Positions 1 to 8,496 of a stretch of 64,000 nucleotides of DNA are shown here, in pieces. How positions within the stretch are numbered: position 1 is the first letter of the stretch; each line of letters opens with the position of its first letter. The notes under the pieces are model-generated. The model was not told where the DNA came from and searched no databases. It saw only the letters and a program-made list of their open reading frames with translations. The stretch is from contig NZ_CP013987.1 of NCBI RefSeq assembly GCF_001518815.1, positions 2,378,501 to 2,442,500 of the forward strand, written 5' to 3'. This DNA comes from Pseudomonas oryzihabitans (GTDB lineage: Bacteria; Pseudomonadota; Gammaproteobacteria; Pseudomonadales; Pseudomonadaceae). The position numbers and the translations under genes are program-made.

Positions 1-280
1 TTTTCGTTACTTCACCGTTCCTAAGTAACAATTTTCACTGTTACTTTTGAAAAACTGAAAACCGCTCTAAATCAATGGTTTAAGAAAAAGTAACGGTACA
101 GGTAACGGCTGAGTAACGACCACGAAATTGGCCGCGAGCCCAGTGATGACGCGGGCTCCCTTGCCCGGCCTATCCCAAAGGAACGGAAGTAACGCCCCGA
201 AGCACCCCATATAGGATTTGAGCCAAGTCACGCGGTCCTGCAGGTGATATTTCAACGCCTACGCTTGACCGAACCGTAGG
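1..280. repeat. cluster of seven GTAAC/GTTAC pentamers, no gene
   Basis: No convincing gene lies here. The pentamer GTAAC or its complement GTTAC occurs at 6-10, 25-29, 40-44, 90-94, 102-106, 113-117 and 189-193. The three copies between 90 and 117 are spaced 12 and 11 bp, about one helical turn. Such an array could be a protein-binding region such as integrase arm sites, iterons or an operator, but nothing nearby identifies the protein. The function is unknown. Confidence 0.35.
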
Positions 281-583
281 GTGCCGCGCAAGACTCCCCC
301 CTTACCAAGCATAAGGACGGTAAAGGTGAACAGCGACGCCAGGGCGAGGCTTGCGTCTTATGTGGAAGGCTTTTTCCCATCCACATACGAGGTGGTAGTA
401 ACCGTATACGTGCTTGAAGGAGCATCCGCTCCAATCGTCACAGTCATGGTCATGGCTCCCAACAGAGTGGTGGCCTTCCACGACGCGTATCAGCATGAAG
501 TGCTCGACGTCTCATACATGACGAGGGTGGCTGCACACCTGGTTCAGGTCGTCCGCACAGGGCCATGCATTACACGTCTTTAA
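281..583 (+). CDS. small hypothetical protein (uncertain)
   Basis: This is a 100-residue open frame starting at GTG. I recognise no family. The middle of the product is rich in valine and alternates hydrophobic and polar residues (around residues 38-58), which could form beta strands. There is no clear ribosome binding site before the GTG, and overlapping frames are open on the other strand. It lies in a stretch of accessory DNA left of the phage packaging genes. It may be a real orphan or chance. Confidence 0.25.
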   Translation: MPRKTPPLPSIRTVKVNSDARARLASYVEGFFPSTYEVVVTVYVLEGASAPIVTVMVMAPNRVVAFHDAYQHEVLDVSYMTRVAAHLVQVVRTGPCITRL

Positions 584-886
584 AAAGCTCCAGTGGTGCA
601 GGGATTCGCAGGTAATTCCACGTACCCAAAGCCTCCGTCTAGCCCAGTACTGGCGTGCACCAGGGCGTCGTGCAGGGCCGCAGAAAAAGCGACACATTTA
701 GCCCGCAGGCGTGGCGGGGGGACGACGGCGCGCGCCAGGTACAGTCTCGCGGAGTTCAGCCGGGCCGGCGGTTCATTGAACCCTCGTGAGCTCGTCCGAG
801 GGCCTGGCGCGACTCGCCCTCTTCCTTGTGCGCTAGCACTAGCTACTCACCGGACCGGTGGTGATAGTGGCCACTGAACGTAAGGT
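584..886. other. gene-poor stretch
   Basis: I see no supported gene, RNA or clear hairpin terminator in these roughly 300 bases. Open frames on both strands are short and give low-complexity products rich in arginine, as expected from chance in GC-rich DNA. Confidence 0.4.
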
Positions 887-1228
887 GTGGGTCGACCTCC
901 CATGCGTGAGGCCATTCTGGTCTCCTTGAGAGGTAGTCGGATGATCATCGATATGCGTACCTGGGCCCGAATAGGCGCGTCAGGCGCAAGCCCCCGCACA
1001 ACGACCCCACTGTCGGTGCTGCAAAGCTCCATCAACAGCCTTCATTTGGCTAACCAGTCGCGGAAGGAACAACTCGAGCAGTTATCGGTGCAGGCCGTTG
1101 AGCCCGATCCTATTGAACCGCCAAATCCCGACACGCCTGGTATGCCAGGAACAACGGATGCCGATGAAGATGTCGATCCGGGTGAAGTCGATGACCAGGC
1201 CGGTGCAGGCGACCCCCTAAACCGTTGA
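887..1228 (+). CDS. hypothetical protein with acidic proline-rich tail (uncertain)
   Basis: This is a 113-residue open frame; a start at the ATG at 902 or 962 is equally possible. The C-terminal 45 residues are rich in Asp, Glu and Pro, following a short polar helical stretch with the motif SRKEQLEQL. I recognise no family. The next gene at 1399 has a better ribosome binding site and could belong to the same transcript. It lies between the repeat-rich left end and the phage portal gene. Confidence 0.3.
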   Translation: MGRPPMREAILVSLRGSRMIIDMRTWARIGASGASPRTTTPLSVLQSSINSLHLANQSRKEQLEQLSVQAVEPDPIEPPNPDTPGMPGTTDADEDVDPGEVDDQAGAGDPLNR

Positions 1229-1398
1229 TACGAATGCGCTGGGGATCTTATTAACGCAGGCCTTTGCAGCTCCACTCTTGGCTGGCAAGGAAGCTTATCC
1301 GGTGCCGCAAAGATACAGTGGTCCATGCCTCCTCGGTGGTGGTGCGATGCTAAGAGCGGCAGTCATCTGACCCCTAACGGGGCATCCGAGGATAAAAT

Positions 1399-1749
1399 AT
1401 GTCCTTCTTCTTAAGCGGTATCGGAAACTTGCAGGTACTGCTGGACAATTGTCTTCAGCGCGAGCGTGACTATTTCAGTCAACCTGCAGGACAGCGTCGC
1501 TGCGCTGACCCATTCGTCTTCGTGCGAGCCGCACTTATTTACCGCAAGCGGCAGGACACGGGTGCCGAACGGGCAATCTGTGAGCGATGGGATCTCATCC
1601 TTCAAGATTTTGAGCGCCAGGCGCAGGCGGTAGAAATGACCGGACGTGATAACGCCCTGGCTCTGCAGCTGCGTAGCCGCAAGCAGCTGCTAGAACGGCG
1701 CGACGCGACGCAGATGCGATTGCTGCCGCGGCAACGGGAGACTGGGTAG
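1399..1749 (+). CDS. hypothetical protein, charged and helical
   Basis: The product is 116 residues. The ATG is preceded by GAGGA at a spacing of about 7 bases, the best initiation signal in the left 1.8 kb. The protein is rich in Arg, Gln and Glu, has no membrane segment, and is predicted by eye to be mostly alpha-helical, with a hydrophobic start (MSFFLSGIG). I recognise no family. It converges with the phage portal gene (opposite strand, ending at 1822), so it may be cargo at the left end of the prophage or belong to a neighbouring element. Confidence 0.45.
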   Translation: MSFFLSGIGNLQVLLDNCLQRERDYFSQPAGQRRCADPFVFVRAALIYRKRQDTGAERAICERWDLILQDFERQAQAVEMTGRDNALALQLRSRKQLLERRDATQMRLLPRQRETG

Positions 1750-1821
1750 ACGCCTGGTTCTGATCGATAAATCAGAACGAGTAGATTCGCTATTGAGCTA
1801 GGCTAGCTCTTCGCGTAGAGC

Positions 1822-2835
1822 TTAATTTGTAGTGTTGACCAACTCATACTGCCGGAAGCGGATCACCTCCTCACCCAGCCAGTCGTTGACCTGAGTCAGC
1901 CGCGCCTGCAGCGGCTCCAGCTCATTCGCCGCATACACCTCCGCCGCCTCCTTAATCGAGCCGAAGCCGCCGGCATTCTGCGGCACGATCCCCATCAGCT
2001 GCGGCGGGATCCGAAGGCCGGCGAGCATGTCGTCGCGGGTGATGCTTTTGATCGAGTTGAATTCGTCCTTAGCCGCCACCTCGCTGACGGGGATCAGCTG
2101 GATGCCATCTTTCTTGCCATTGGGCGCGTAGACGAACAGGTTGCGGAAGTTGCCCGGGCCCTTGGCTGAGCGAAGTGCGGTGCGCAGGGAGTTGATGTCT
2201 TCCTCCTTCTGCGCGGCGTCGGTCATGTAGAAGATGAAGCCGGCGTGGCTGCCGTTGTTGTAGTACTTGCGCCGGAACAGCGTGGCCGACTCGTTGAGCA
2301 GCGCCGACTGCATCGCGGCCAGCCACTCGGGCATGCCGTAGATCTCCTGATTGATATCGGCCTCGCGCAGGTGGCAGATGGTGCCCTGGGCGAACTCATG
2401 TTCGTCCTGCCAGCCCCTGACCTGAAAGAAGCGGCCCTCCTCCCCTCGCCGCATGTACTTGGCTAGCGGCGGCTGCAGGCTGATCGGCGTACCCAAGCGT
2501 GACTGGCGGCGCTCCAGATAGGCGTTGCCGCACCAGAGGTAGTCCAGGGCCAACTGCTCGAAGGCAGCGCGGCTCAGCAGCGGATGCGGAATGAAGGTGC
2601 GGGCTAGAAGGTTGCGCTTGAATTTGAGCCCCGAATCCAGATAGACGCTTGCCCGAGTGGCCTTGGCCAGGCCGTCGAGGGACAGCGGCGGGTCGTAGTA
2701 GCGGCCGTTGAACCAGCACTCCAGGTAGTCGAAGACCTCGCGGCCATCGAGCACTGGCGCCGGATCGCCGAAGGTGAAGGCTTCGACGCCAGGCGCGTGG
2801 GCGGCCAGGCTGGTCAGGCAGGTGGAATCGCTCAT
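1822..2835 (-). CDS. Q: phage portal protein (P2 gpQ-like, PBSX family)
   Basis: The product is 337 residues, close to P2 gpQ (344). It forms the dodecameric portal at the capsid vertex through which DNA is packaged and to which the tail joins. Recognisable features are the YGMPEWLAA segment about residue 185 and the KYYNNGSHAGF segment about residue 212, both typical of PBSX-type portals. The start ATG overlaps the terminase stop (TGATG), indicating translational coupling. The frame is open upstream inside the terminase gene, but that extension is only the shadow of terminase coding sequence. Q and P form a leftward operon. Confidence 0.93.
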   Translation of the reverse strand: MSDSTCLTSLAAHAPGVEAFTFGDPAPVLDGREVFDYLECWFNGRYYDPPLSLDGLAKATRASVYLDSGLKFKRNLLARTFIPHPLLSRAAFEQLALDYLWCGNAYLERRQSRLGTPISLQPPLAKYMRRGEEGRFFQVRGWQDEHEFAQGTICHLREADINQEIYGMPEWLAAMQSALLNESATLFRRKYYNNGSHAGFIFYMTDAAQKEEDINSLRTALRSAKGPGNFRNLFVYAPNGKKDGIQLIPVSEVAAKDEFNSIKSITRDDMLAGLRIPPQLMGIVPQNAGGFGSIKEAAEVYAANELEPLQARLTQVNDWLGEEVIRFRQYELVNTTN

Positions 2836-4622
2836 CAGTAGATCTCCATGACGCCGGTGTTGCGGCCGGTCTGGCCCTCCAGCGGCTCGTTGTGCAGGGC
2901 ATGAAAGAGGGCCCACGCGAGATCCGCGTGGCCCGTGGTGTCATTGCGGCCGGCGGTGTAGGTGAATTGCCGGCCGCTGGCGGTGGTGGTCTTGCGAATG
3001 GCCATGAGCGACTGGGCGACATCGGTCCAGCCGGCGTCGAATTCGAGCCGGCCGTTCTTGATCACGTCGTAGGCCTTGAGCACCAGGCGGGTCTTCACCT
3101 CGGGCGAGTAGCTGAAGGTGGTCAGCCCCGGGAAGAACTGGCGCACCAGCTGGGCCACGCCGCTGCCCATGCCCGTGACGTCGATCCCGATGTAGCTCAC
3201 CCAGTAGCGCTGGCAGACCTGACGGATTGCCTCGGCCTGGGCGGCGAAGTCCATCCCGCGGAACTGGTGACGCTCAAGCACGCGAAACTTGCCGCCCGGT
3301 ACCGCCGGCGGCGCGACCACCACCAGGCCGGCGGTGTCACCGCTCTCGGCGGGGTCATAGCCGACCCAGACCGGGCGATCACCCAGCGGCCGGGCGGCGA
3401 AAGGCTTGTAGTCCTCGGCCCACTCGACCCAGCTGTCCACCATGCAGGGCTGCAGCATGGCCAGGGGGAAGATGCTCGCGCCGTCGTCGACGAACTGGCA
3501 CATCAACAGGTTCTGAAAGGCCTCGGCCGAGTATTCGAGCTTCAGCTCCTCTAAGTCGAATAGGTCGCAGCCGCGCGCCTCGGCATCGAGGATGGTGACG
3601 ATCTGGCGCCAGATCCGGTCCTCGCAGAGCCGGCCCTGCTGCAGGGCGTCGTGGGAGACATCCAGCTTGAGGTGCTGGGCGACGGGCTTGCCCTTGTTGA
3701 AGCGCTCGCCGGTCCAGAAGGTGTAGGCCTCATGGGCCATGGAGCTGGGCGTCGAGAAGTAGGTGCGACGGTACTGCTTCTGCATGGCCATGCCGCTGGC
3801 CACCTTGTTCAGCTCCTCGAAGCGGAAGGTCCAGAAGAATTCGTCGAAGTAGAAATTGCCGTGGTAGCCCTGGGCGGTGCGGGCATTGGTGCCGAGGAAG
3901 TGCAGCTCGGCGCCGTTGGCCAGGATGATCGGATCCCCGGTCACCTCGACACCGCAGATCTCCCGCGCAAAGGCCTGGATATACGCCTTGAAGATATGCG
4001 CCTGGTTCTTGCTGGCCGACAGGAAGATCTGGTTGCGCCCGGTGATCAGGGCATCCAGGAAGGCCTCGCGAGCGAAGTAGTAGGTGGCGCCGATCTGCCG
4101 GCTCTTGAGGATGGCGCGGGTCCGCTGCTGGCCTGCCCGGTACCAGTCGAGCTGGTAGCCGAAGCACTGGTCGTGGAAGGCGCTCTCCAGGGCCTCGATC
4201 TGCTCCTCGGTGAATTCGTTGCGCGACGGCTTCTTCTTCGGTCCGGCATTGCGATTGTCCAGCTTGGGATTGAGCTCGGCCTCAGTACCGCCACCCTGGA
4301 AGCGCTGAATCCGCGCCTGGCGCTCTAGCTGGCGGTGCAGCAGGTCGATCTCCTTGAAGTCGCCGCCGGTCTTGGCGTCCTTGAGGATCAGCTGCACCAG
4401 GCGCGCCTCCAGCGCCCCGCCGATGCGCTCCACGTTGTCGGCCCGATCCCATTCGTCGCGGGCCTTCCAGCTATGGACAGTTTTCTCCTTCTCCTCGATT
4501 GCCTCGGCGATCTCTGTCACCCGCCAGCCCATCCAGTAGAGATGCTTGGCGCGGCGGCGCACGTCCATCAGCAGGTCGGTGGACGGGATAGGCACGGAGT
4601 CGGATTCAGGTAGGCTTTTCAT
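2835..4622 (-). CDS. P: terminase large (ATPase) subunit (P2 gpP-like)
   Basis: The product is 595 residues, close to P2 gpP (590). It is the packaging motor. An N-terminal helix-turn-helix region spans residues 15-55. A Walker A-like loop (ILKSRQIGAT) is at 171-180 and a Walker B segment (FYFDE) at 257-261. The C-terminal RNase H-like nuclease domain begins near the GYDPAESGD motif at 421-429, with Asp423 as a likely metal ligand. It partners with gpM, the small subunit, and gpQ, the portal. Transcription is leftward from the divergent late promoter region at 4623-4776. Confidence 0.95.
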   Translation of the reverse strand: MKSLPESDSVPIPSTDLLMDVRRRAKHLYWMGWRVTEIAEAIEEKEKTVHSWKARDEWDRADNVERIGGALEARLVQLILKDAKTGGDFKEIDLLHRQLERQARIQRFQGGGTEAELNPKLDNRNAGPKKKPSRNEFTEEQIEALESAFHDQCFGYQLDWYRAGQQRTRAILKSRQIGATYYFAREAFLDALITGRNQIFLSASKNQAHIFKAYIQAFAREICGVEVTGDPIILANGAELHFLGTNARTAQGYHGNFYFDEFFWTFRFEELNKVASGMAMQKQYRRTYFSTPSSMAHEAYTFWTGERFNKGKPVAQHLKLDVSHDALQQGRLCEDRIWRQIVTILDAEARGCDLFDLEELKLEYSAEAFQNLLMCQFVDDGASIFPLAMLQPCMVDSWVEWAEDYKPFAARPLGDRPVWVGYDPAESGDTAGLVVVAPPAVPGGKFRVLERHQFRGMDFAAQAEAIRQVCQRYWVSYIGIDVTGMGSGVAQLVRQFFPGLTTFSYSPEVKTRLVLKAYDVIKNGRLEFDAGWTDVAQSLMAIRKTTTASGRQFTYTAGRNDTTGHADLAWALFHALHNEPLEGQTGRNTGVMEIY

Positions 4623-4668
4623 GGCCGCCAGACTGCCGCCCCTGCTCCCTCCTCCATAGCGCGCGGAT

Positions 4669-4689
4669 TTGTACAGCGCGCCGCTACAA
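4669..4689. promoter_or_regulatory. predicted late-gene activator (Ogr/Delta) site, divergent P/O
   Basis: This is a perfect dyad TTGTA-N11-TACAA between the divergent P-Q and O-N-M-L operons. P2 late promoters carry an Ogr site of the form TGT-N12-ACA near -55. The same N11 dyad recurs before V (11811-11831) and, with one mismatch, before FI (18004-18024). A symmetrical site here could serve both leftward and rightward promoters. The assignment is inference from position and repetition. Confidence 0.6.
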
Positions 4690-4776
4690 CGGCCCCTCGT
4701 TGCTGGGACGCGCGCGCGTCCCGACCATGCCCCTCATCGCCCAAGCACTCCCGCTAAGCCTTTGAGGATCCCCGGC

Positions 4777-5622
4777 ATGGCCGACCCCAAGACCCCGAAA
4801 CTTCGCTCTCCCTTCTTCCGCGTCGCTGTCGAGGGCGCCACCAGCGATGGCCGCCAGATCGAACGCGCCTGGATCGAGCAGGCCGCGGCCAGCTACAACC
4901 CCAAGACCTACGGCGCCCGCATCTGGATGGAGCACATCCGCAGCAGCGTGGCGGACAGCCCCTTCAAGGCCTACGGCGACGTGGTGGCAGTGAAGGCCGA
5001 AGAGGTCGAGATCAACGGCCAGAAGAAGCTTGCCTTGTTCGCCCAGATCGAGCCCACCGCCGACCTGGTGGCCATGAACAAGGCCAAGCAGAAGATCTAC
5101 ACCTCGATCGAGATCTCGCCCAAGTTCGCCGACACCGGCGCCGCCTACCTGGTCGGCCTGGGCATCACCGACAGCCCGGCCAGCCTGGGTACCGACGTGC
5201 TGTCTTTCGCCGCGGCCAATCCGGCGGCCAACCCCTATGCCAGTCGCAAGCTGCATGCGGACAACCTGTTCACCGTGGCCGAGGAGACCGCCCTCACCTT
5301 CGACGAGGTCGAGGACAAGCCCGGGCTGGGCGCCCTGCTCTTCGCCAAGGTCCAGGAGCTGCTCAAGGGCAAGGACGCGCAGACCCAGGGCGAGTTCGCC
5401 CAGTTCGGCGCCGCGGTCACCGCCGTGGCCGAGCACGTTCGCGAGCAAGACGAGCGCTTCACCCGCGCCGAGGCCGCCCTCACCGAATTGGCTGGCAAGC
5501 ACAAGCAGCTGCAGACCGACTTCGCCGCCCTGCAGCTGCAGCTCAGCCAGACCCAAGACCCCAACCAACCCAAGCGCCCTCCGGTCACCGGCGGCGATGG
5601 CCAGAACCTGACCGACTGCTGA
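4777..5622 (+). CDS. O: capsid scaffolding protein/protease (P2 gpO-like)
   Basis: The product is 281 residues (P2 gpO 284). It guides capsid assembly and then cleaves itself, the capsid and connector proteins. The N-terminal serine protease domain shows Asp24, His53 and Ser110 with spacing almost identical to the catalytic Asp19, His48 and Ser107 of P2 gpO. The C-terminal part (about 190-260) is a charged coiled coil, the scaffold. I chose the ATG at 4777 because the preceding in-frame residues do not resemble the family and the conserved start (MADPKTPKLRSPFFRVAVEG) begins there. Confidence 0.93.
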   Translation: MADPKTPKLRSPFFRVAVEGATSDGRQIERAWIEQAAASYNPKTYGARIWMEHIRSSVADSPFKAYGDVVAVKAEEVEINGQKKLALFAQIEPTADLVAMNKAKQKIYTSIEISPKFADTGAAYLVGLGITDSPASLGTDVLSFAAANPAANPYASRKLHADNLFTVAEETALTFDEVEDKPGLGALLFAKVQELLKGKDAQTQGEFAQFGAAVTAVAEHVREQDERFTRAEAALTELAGKHKQLQTDFAALQLQLSQTQDPNQPKRPPVTGGDGQNLTDC

Positions 5623-5649
5623 TCAGCCGTTCACCTTCCGGAGAGATCC

Positions 5650-6666
5650 ATGCGTAACGATACCCGTGTGCTGTTCAACCAATACCTGGAGCAGGTCGCC
5701 AAGCTGTCCGGCGTCTCCTCCTCCGCAGCGACCTTCGCCGTGGCGCCCACCGTCCAGCAGAAGCTGGAGACCCGCATCCAGGAGTCCAGCGAATTCCTTA
5801 GCAAGATCAACGTCATCCCCGTTGACGAGCTGATGGGCGAAAAAGTCGGCCTGGGCGTCTCCGGCACCATCGCGGGCCGCACCGACACCAGCGGCACCGC
5901 CATCCGCCAACCCCGCGAGATGCAGGCGCTCGACAATCGCGGGTACGAGTGCAAGAAAACCGACTTCGACACCGCCATCACCTACCAGCTGCTGGATACC
6001 TGGGCCAAATTCCCCGACTTCCAGTCTCGCCTGCGTGACGCCATTGTGAAGCGGCAGGCCCTGGACCGCCTGATGATCGGCTTCAACGGCACCAGCGCCG
6101 CAGCCACCACCAACCGCGCCACCAACCCGCTGCTGCAGGACGTGAACATCGGCTGGCTGCAGCAGTACCGCAGCAATGCACCGCAGCGCGTGCTGAAGTC
6201 GGGCAAGGCCGAAGGCAAGATCGTGATCGGTACCGGCAGCGACGCCGACTACAACAACCTGGACGCCCTGGTCTTCGACGCGGTCAGCAACCTGATCGAC
6301 CCCTGGTACCGCAAGGATCCGGGCCTGGTGGTGATCCTTGGCCGCGACCTGGTGCACGACAAGTACTTCCCGCTGGTGAACAAGGAGCAGCCCGCCTCCG
6401 AGAAGCTGGCCACCGACGTCATCCTGGCCCAGCGCCGCATGGGCGGTCTGCAGCCGGTGGAGGTGCCGTACTGCCCGGACAACGGGATGCTCATCACCTC
6501 GCTGCAAAACCTGTCGCTGTACTACCAAACCGGTGGCCGCCGCCGCTTCGTAAAGGAGGCGCCAGAGAAGAACCGCATCGAGAACTACGAGTCGAGCAAC
6601 GACGCCTACGTGGTCGAGGACTACGGCTTCGGCTGCCTGATCGAAAACATCGTGACGGGCGTGTAA
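5650..6666 (+). CDS. N: major capsid protein (P2 gpN-like)
   Basis: The product is 338 residues (P2 gpN 357). It is the HK97-fold capsid subunit. The start (MRNDTRVLFNQYLEQVAKL) and the segment INVIPVDELMGEKVGL about residues 53-68 are characteristic of the P2 family. A ribosome binding site (GGAGAG) precedes the ATG. It follows O by 27 bases in the head operon, and gpO would remove its N-terminus during maturation. Confidence 0.95.
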   Translation: MRNDTRVLFNQYLEQVAKLSGVSSSAATFAVAPTVQQKLETRIQESSEFLSKINVIPVDELMGEKVGLGVSGTIAGRTDTSGTAIRQPREMQALDNRGYECKKTDFDTAITYQLLDTWAKFPDFQSRLRDAIVKRQALDRLMIGFNGTSAAATTNRATNPLLQDVNIGWLQQYRSNAPQRVLKSGKAEGKIVIGTGSDADYNNLDALVFDAVSNLIDPWYRKDPGLVVILGRDLVHDKYFPLVNKEQPASEKLATDVILAQRRMGGLQPVEVPYCPDNGMLITSLQNLSLYYQTGGRRRFVKEAPEKNRIENYESSNDAYVVEDYGFGCLIENIVTGV

Positions 6667-6669
6667 GCC

Positions 6670-7371
6670 ATGGCCTCCTCTCCCGCGAAAAGCCACTTCC
6701 AGGCAGCTGCGGCGGCGCTCGCCGCCGCGGCCGCCGGGCCGGCCGACACCATGGCGGGCCGCACCGTGTACGAGCAGCAGCTGGCCCAGCTGCTGCAGGA
6801 CCGGCTGCGACTCAAGCAGGTGCAATCCACCCAGGCCAAGGCCGAACTCAAGCGGCAGCTGCTCGGCGCCTACGCTGACTATGTCAGCGGCGTGCTCGAG
6901 GGCGGCAATGGCGCCCAAGACGAAGTGCTGGTCACCGTGATGATCTGGCGCATCGATGCCGGCGAGTTCGCCGGCGCCCTGGACATCGCCGCCTACGTGC
7001 TGCGCCACGGCCTGCTGATGCCCGATCGCTTCGAGCGCACCCCGGGCTGCCTGATCGCCGAGGAAGTCGCCGAAGGCGCACTCGCAGCGCAGAAAGCCGG
7101 CCAGATCTTCGACCTGGACATCCTGGTCCGCACCGCCGTACTCACCGACGAGCACGACATGCCCGACGAGGCGCGCGCCAAGCTCTACCTGGCCATCGGC
7201 CGGGCCGAGCTGGCCGACGTCGACGAGGATCGACCAGGCCGTCCGGGCCAATTGGTCTCGGCGATCGAGATGCTGCGCAAGGCGATCGGCTTGCACGACC
7301 GCTGCGGCGGCAAGAAAGACCTGGAACGGGCCGAGCGCCTGGCCAAGAAACATGCCGCCCCTGGCGGCTAA
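6670..7371 (+). CDS. M: terminase small subunit (P2 gpM-like)
   Basis: The product is 233 residues (P2 gpM 247). It recognises the cos site and activates the gpP motor. It begins three bases after the N stop. The Ala-rich start followed by YEQQLAQLLQDRLRLKQVQS and the later motif LDIAAYVLRHGLLMPDRF (about residues 102-119) match the P2 endonuclease subunit family. Downstream, 7372-7473 is a 100-base GC-rich spacer before L with no gene. Confidence 0.9.
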   Translation: MASSPAKSHFQAAAAALAAAAAGPADTMAGRTVYEQQLAQLLQDRLRLKQVQSTQAKAELKRQLLGAYADYVSGVLEGGNGAQDEVLVTVMIWRIDAGEFAGALDIAAYVLRHGLLMPDRFERTPGCLIAEEVAEGALAAQKAGQIFDLDILVRTAVLTDEHDMPDEARAKLYLAIGRAELADVDEDRPGRPGQLVSAIEMLRKAIGLHDRCGGKKDLERAERLAKKHAAPGG

Positions 7372-7473
7372 CCGAGCGGTCCCCCGCAACCCCGCCGGCT
7401 CGGGGCGGATCGGCCAGGCCTCGCCTAGGACCGTGAAGCCCCGATCACCGGCGACCCATTCGAGAGCAGCACC

Positions 7474-7935
7474 ATGAGCGGATTCGTTGCAGGCGGCACC
7501 GTCGCCAGCGGTCAGGTGGTGTCCGACCCCTTCTGGCCGGCGATCGAGCTGGACCAGGTCCGCGCTCGGCTGCGGATCGATAGCAGCGTCAGCACGGAGA
7601 AGCTGAAAGCCGCGGTGATCGCCGCAGCCATCGGCGTCAACCGCGAGCTCGCCGGCTACCGCTTCGCCCAGTCCACCAGCGGCTACGCGACCCTGGCCGC
7701 CGTGCCCGGGCCCCAGGTCGACGGCATCAGCGAGCGCGCTCACCTGTACCTGCGCGCAATCGATGCCGCCACTGCGGCCGAGGTCGCCGAGCGATACCGC
7801 AGCTACGACAGCACCGCTAAGGGCGACAAGGATGCCGAGGCTCAGACGCCCACCATCGACGAGTACCGGCGTGATCAGCGGTGGGCCGTCCGCGACTTCC
7901 TGGGCCTGGCCCGGACCACCGTGGAGCTCATCTGA
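7474..7935 (+). CDS. L: head completion/stabilisation protein (P2 gpL-like)
   Basis: The product is 153 residues (P2 gpL 169). It closes the filled head after packaging. The pattern FWPAIELDQVRARLRIDSSV near residue 17 and the closing YRRDQRWAVRDFLG segment are typical of this family. Its stop overlaps the start of X (TGATG). Confidence 0.9.
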   Translation: MSGFVAGGTVASGQVVSDPFWPAIELDQVRARLRIDSSVSTEKLKAAVIAAAIGVNRELAGYRFAQSTSGYATLAAVPGPQVDGISERAHLYLRAIDAATAAEVAERYRSYDSTAKGDKDAEAQTPTIDEYRRDQRWAVRDFLGLARTTVELI

Positions 7936-8159
7936 TGGCCACCGTCGTGCGCGCCCAGCAAGGCGACACCCTGGACCGGATCTGCCTGCGGCACTACGGG
8001 CGTACCCGGGGCATCACCGAGGCCGCGCTCGAAGCCAACCCGGGCCTGGCCGAGCTGGGCCCCATCCTGCCAATCGGCACCCCTATCACCTTGCCAGACG
8101 CCCCCGCCCAAGCCTCTGCCGGCATTGCCACGCAGCAGCCGGTGAACCTCTGGGACTGA
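7935..8159 (+). CDS. X: tail protein X (LysM-like)
   Basis: The product is 74 residues (P2 gpX 67). The motif VRAQQGDTLDRICLRHYG is a LysM-like beginning, followed by LPIGTPITLPD, as in P2 tail protein X. It is part of the tail assembly machinery. The start is the ATG overlapping the L stop; an upstream in-frame start would lie inside L and is not needed. Confidence 0.92.
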   Translation: MATVVRAQQGDTLDRICLRHYGRTRGITEAALEANPGLAELGPILPIGTPITLPDAPAQASAGIATQQPVNLWD

Positions 8160-8163
8160 CCCC

Positions 8164-8496
8164 ATGCACGAGAAACCTCCTATGCCCGACCGTCCCGACA
8201 CCTGGGCCTGGCTCGCCGCCTGGCTCGAACACAACTGGCCTGCGCTCTATGCCGGGCTGGTGGCTGGCGTCATTGCCGCCCTGCGCATCGCTTACGGCGG
8301 CGGCACCCTGCGCCGCGTGCTGCTCGAAGCGCCCCTCTGCGGCGCCCTGGCCCTGGCGGCGACCCATGGCCTCTCCCTGCTGGGCATCCCTGCCAGCACC
8401 GGCCCCTTCTGGGGCGGAATCATCGGCCTGCTGGGCGTCGAGGGCACTCGCGCCGCAGCCAAACGCTTCGTCGAACGCAAGGTGGAAACGCGATGA
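8164..8496 (+). CDS. phage holin, lambda S-like
   Basis: The product is 110 residues with three predicted membrane segments (about 27-45, 55-73, 77-95) and a basic tail. The layout and local matches (ALRIAYGGGTLRR, GLLGVEG, AKRFVERK) resemble lambda S rather than P2 gpY. It controls the time of lysis by forming holes in the inner membrane. A possible dual start exists: Met1 and Met7 (MHEKPPMPD), reminiscent of the holin/antiholin dual start of lambda S. Its stop overlaps the endolysin start (ATGA). Confidence 0.85.
   Translation: MHEKPPMPDRPDTWAWLAAWLEHNWPALYAGLVAGVIAALRIAYGGGTLRRVLLEAPLCGALALAATHGLSLLGIPASTGPFWGGIIGLLGVEGTRAAAKRFVERKVETR

Noticed and set aside
1-1822. Left attachment site of the prophage (copy of the dusA start)
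   Set aside because: By eye no stretch here matches the first 100 bases of dusA on either strand.
5623-7743. A very long minus-strand open frame (about 700 codons) over genes N, M and L
   Set aside because: It lies exactly antisense to three well-conserved head genes, is rich in Gly, Ala and Val, and shows no motif. It is an artefact of GC-rich codon use.
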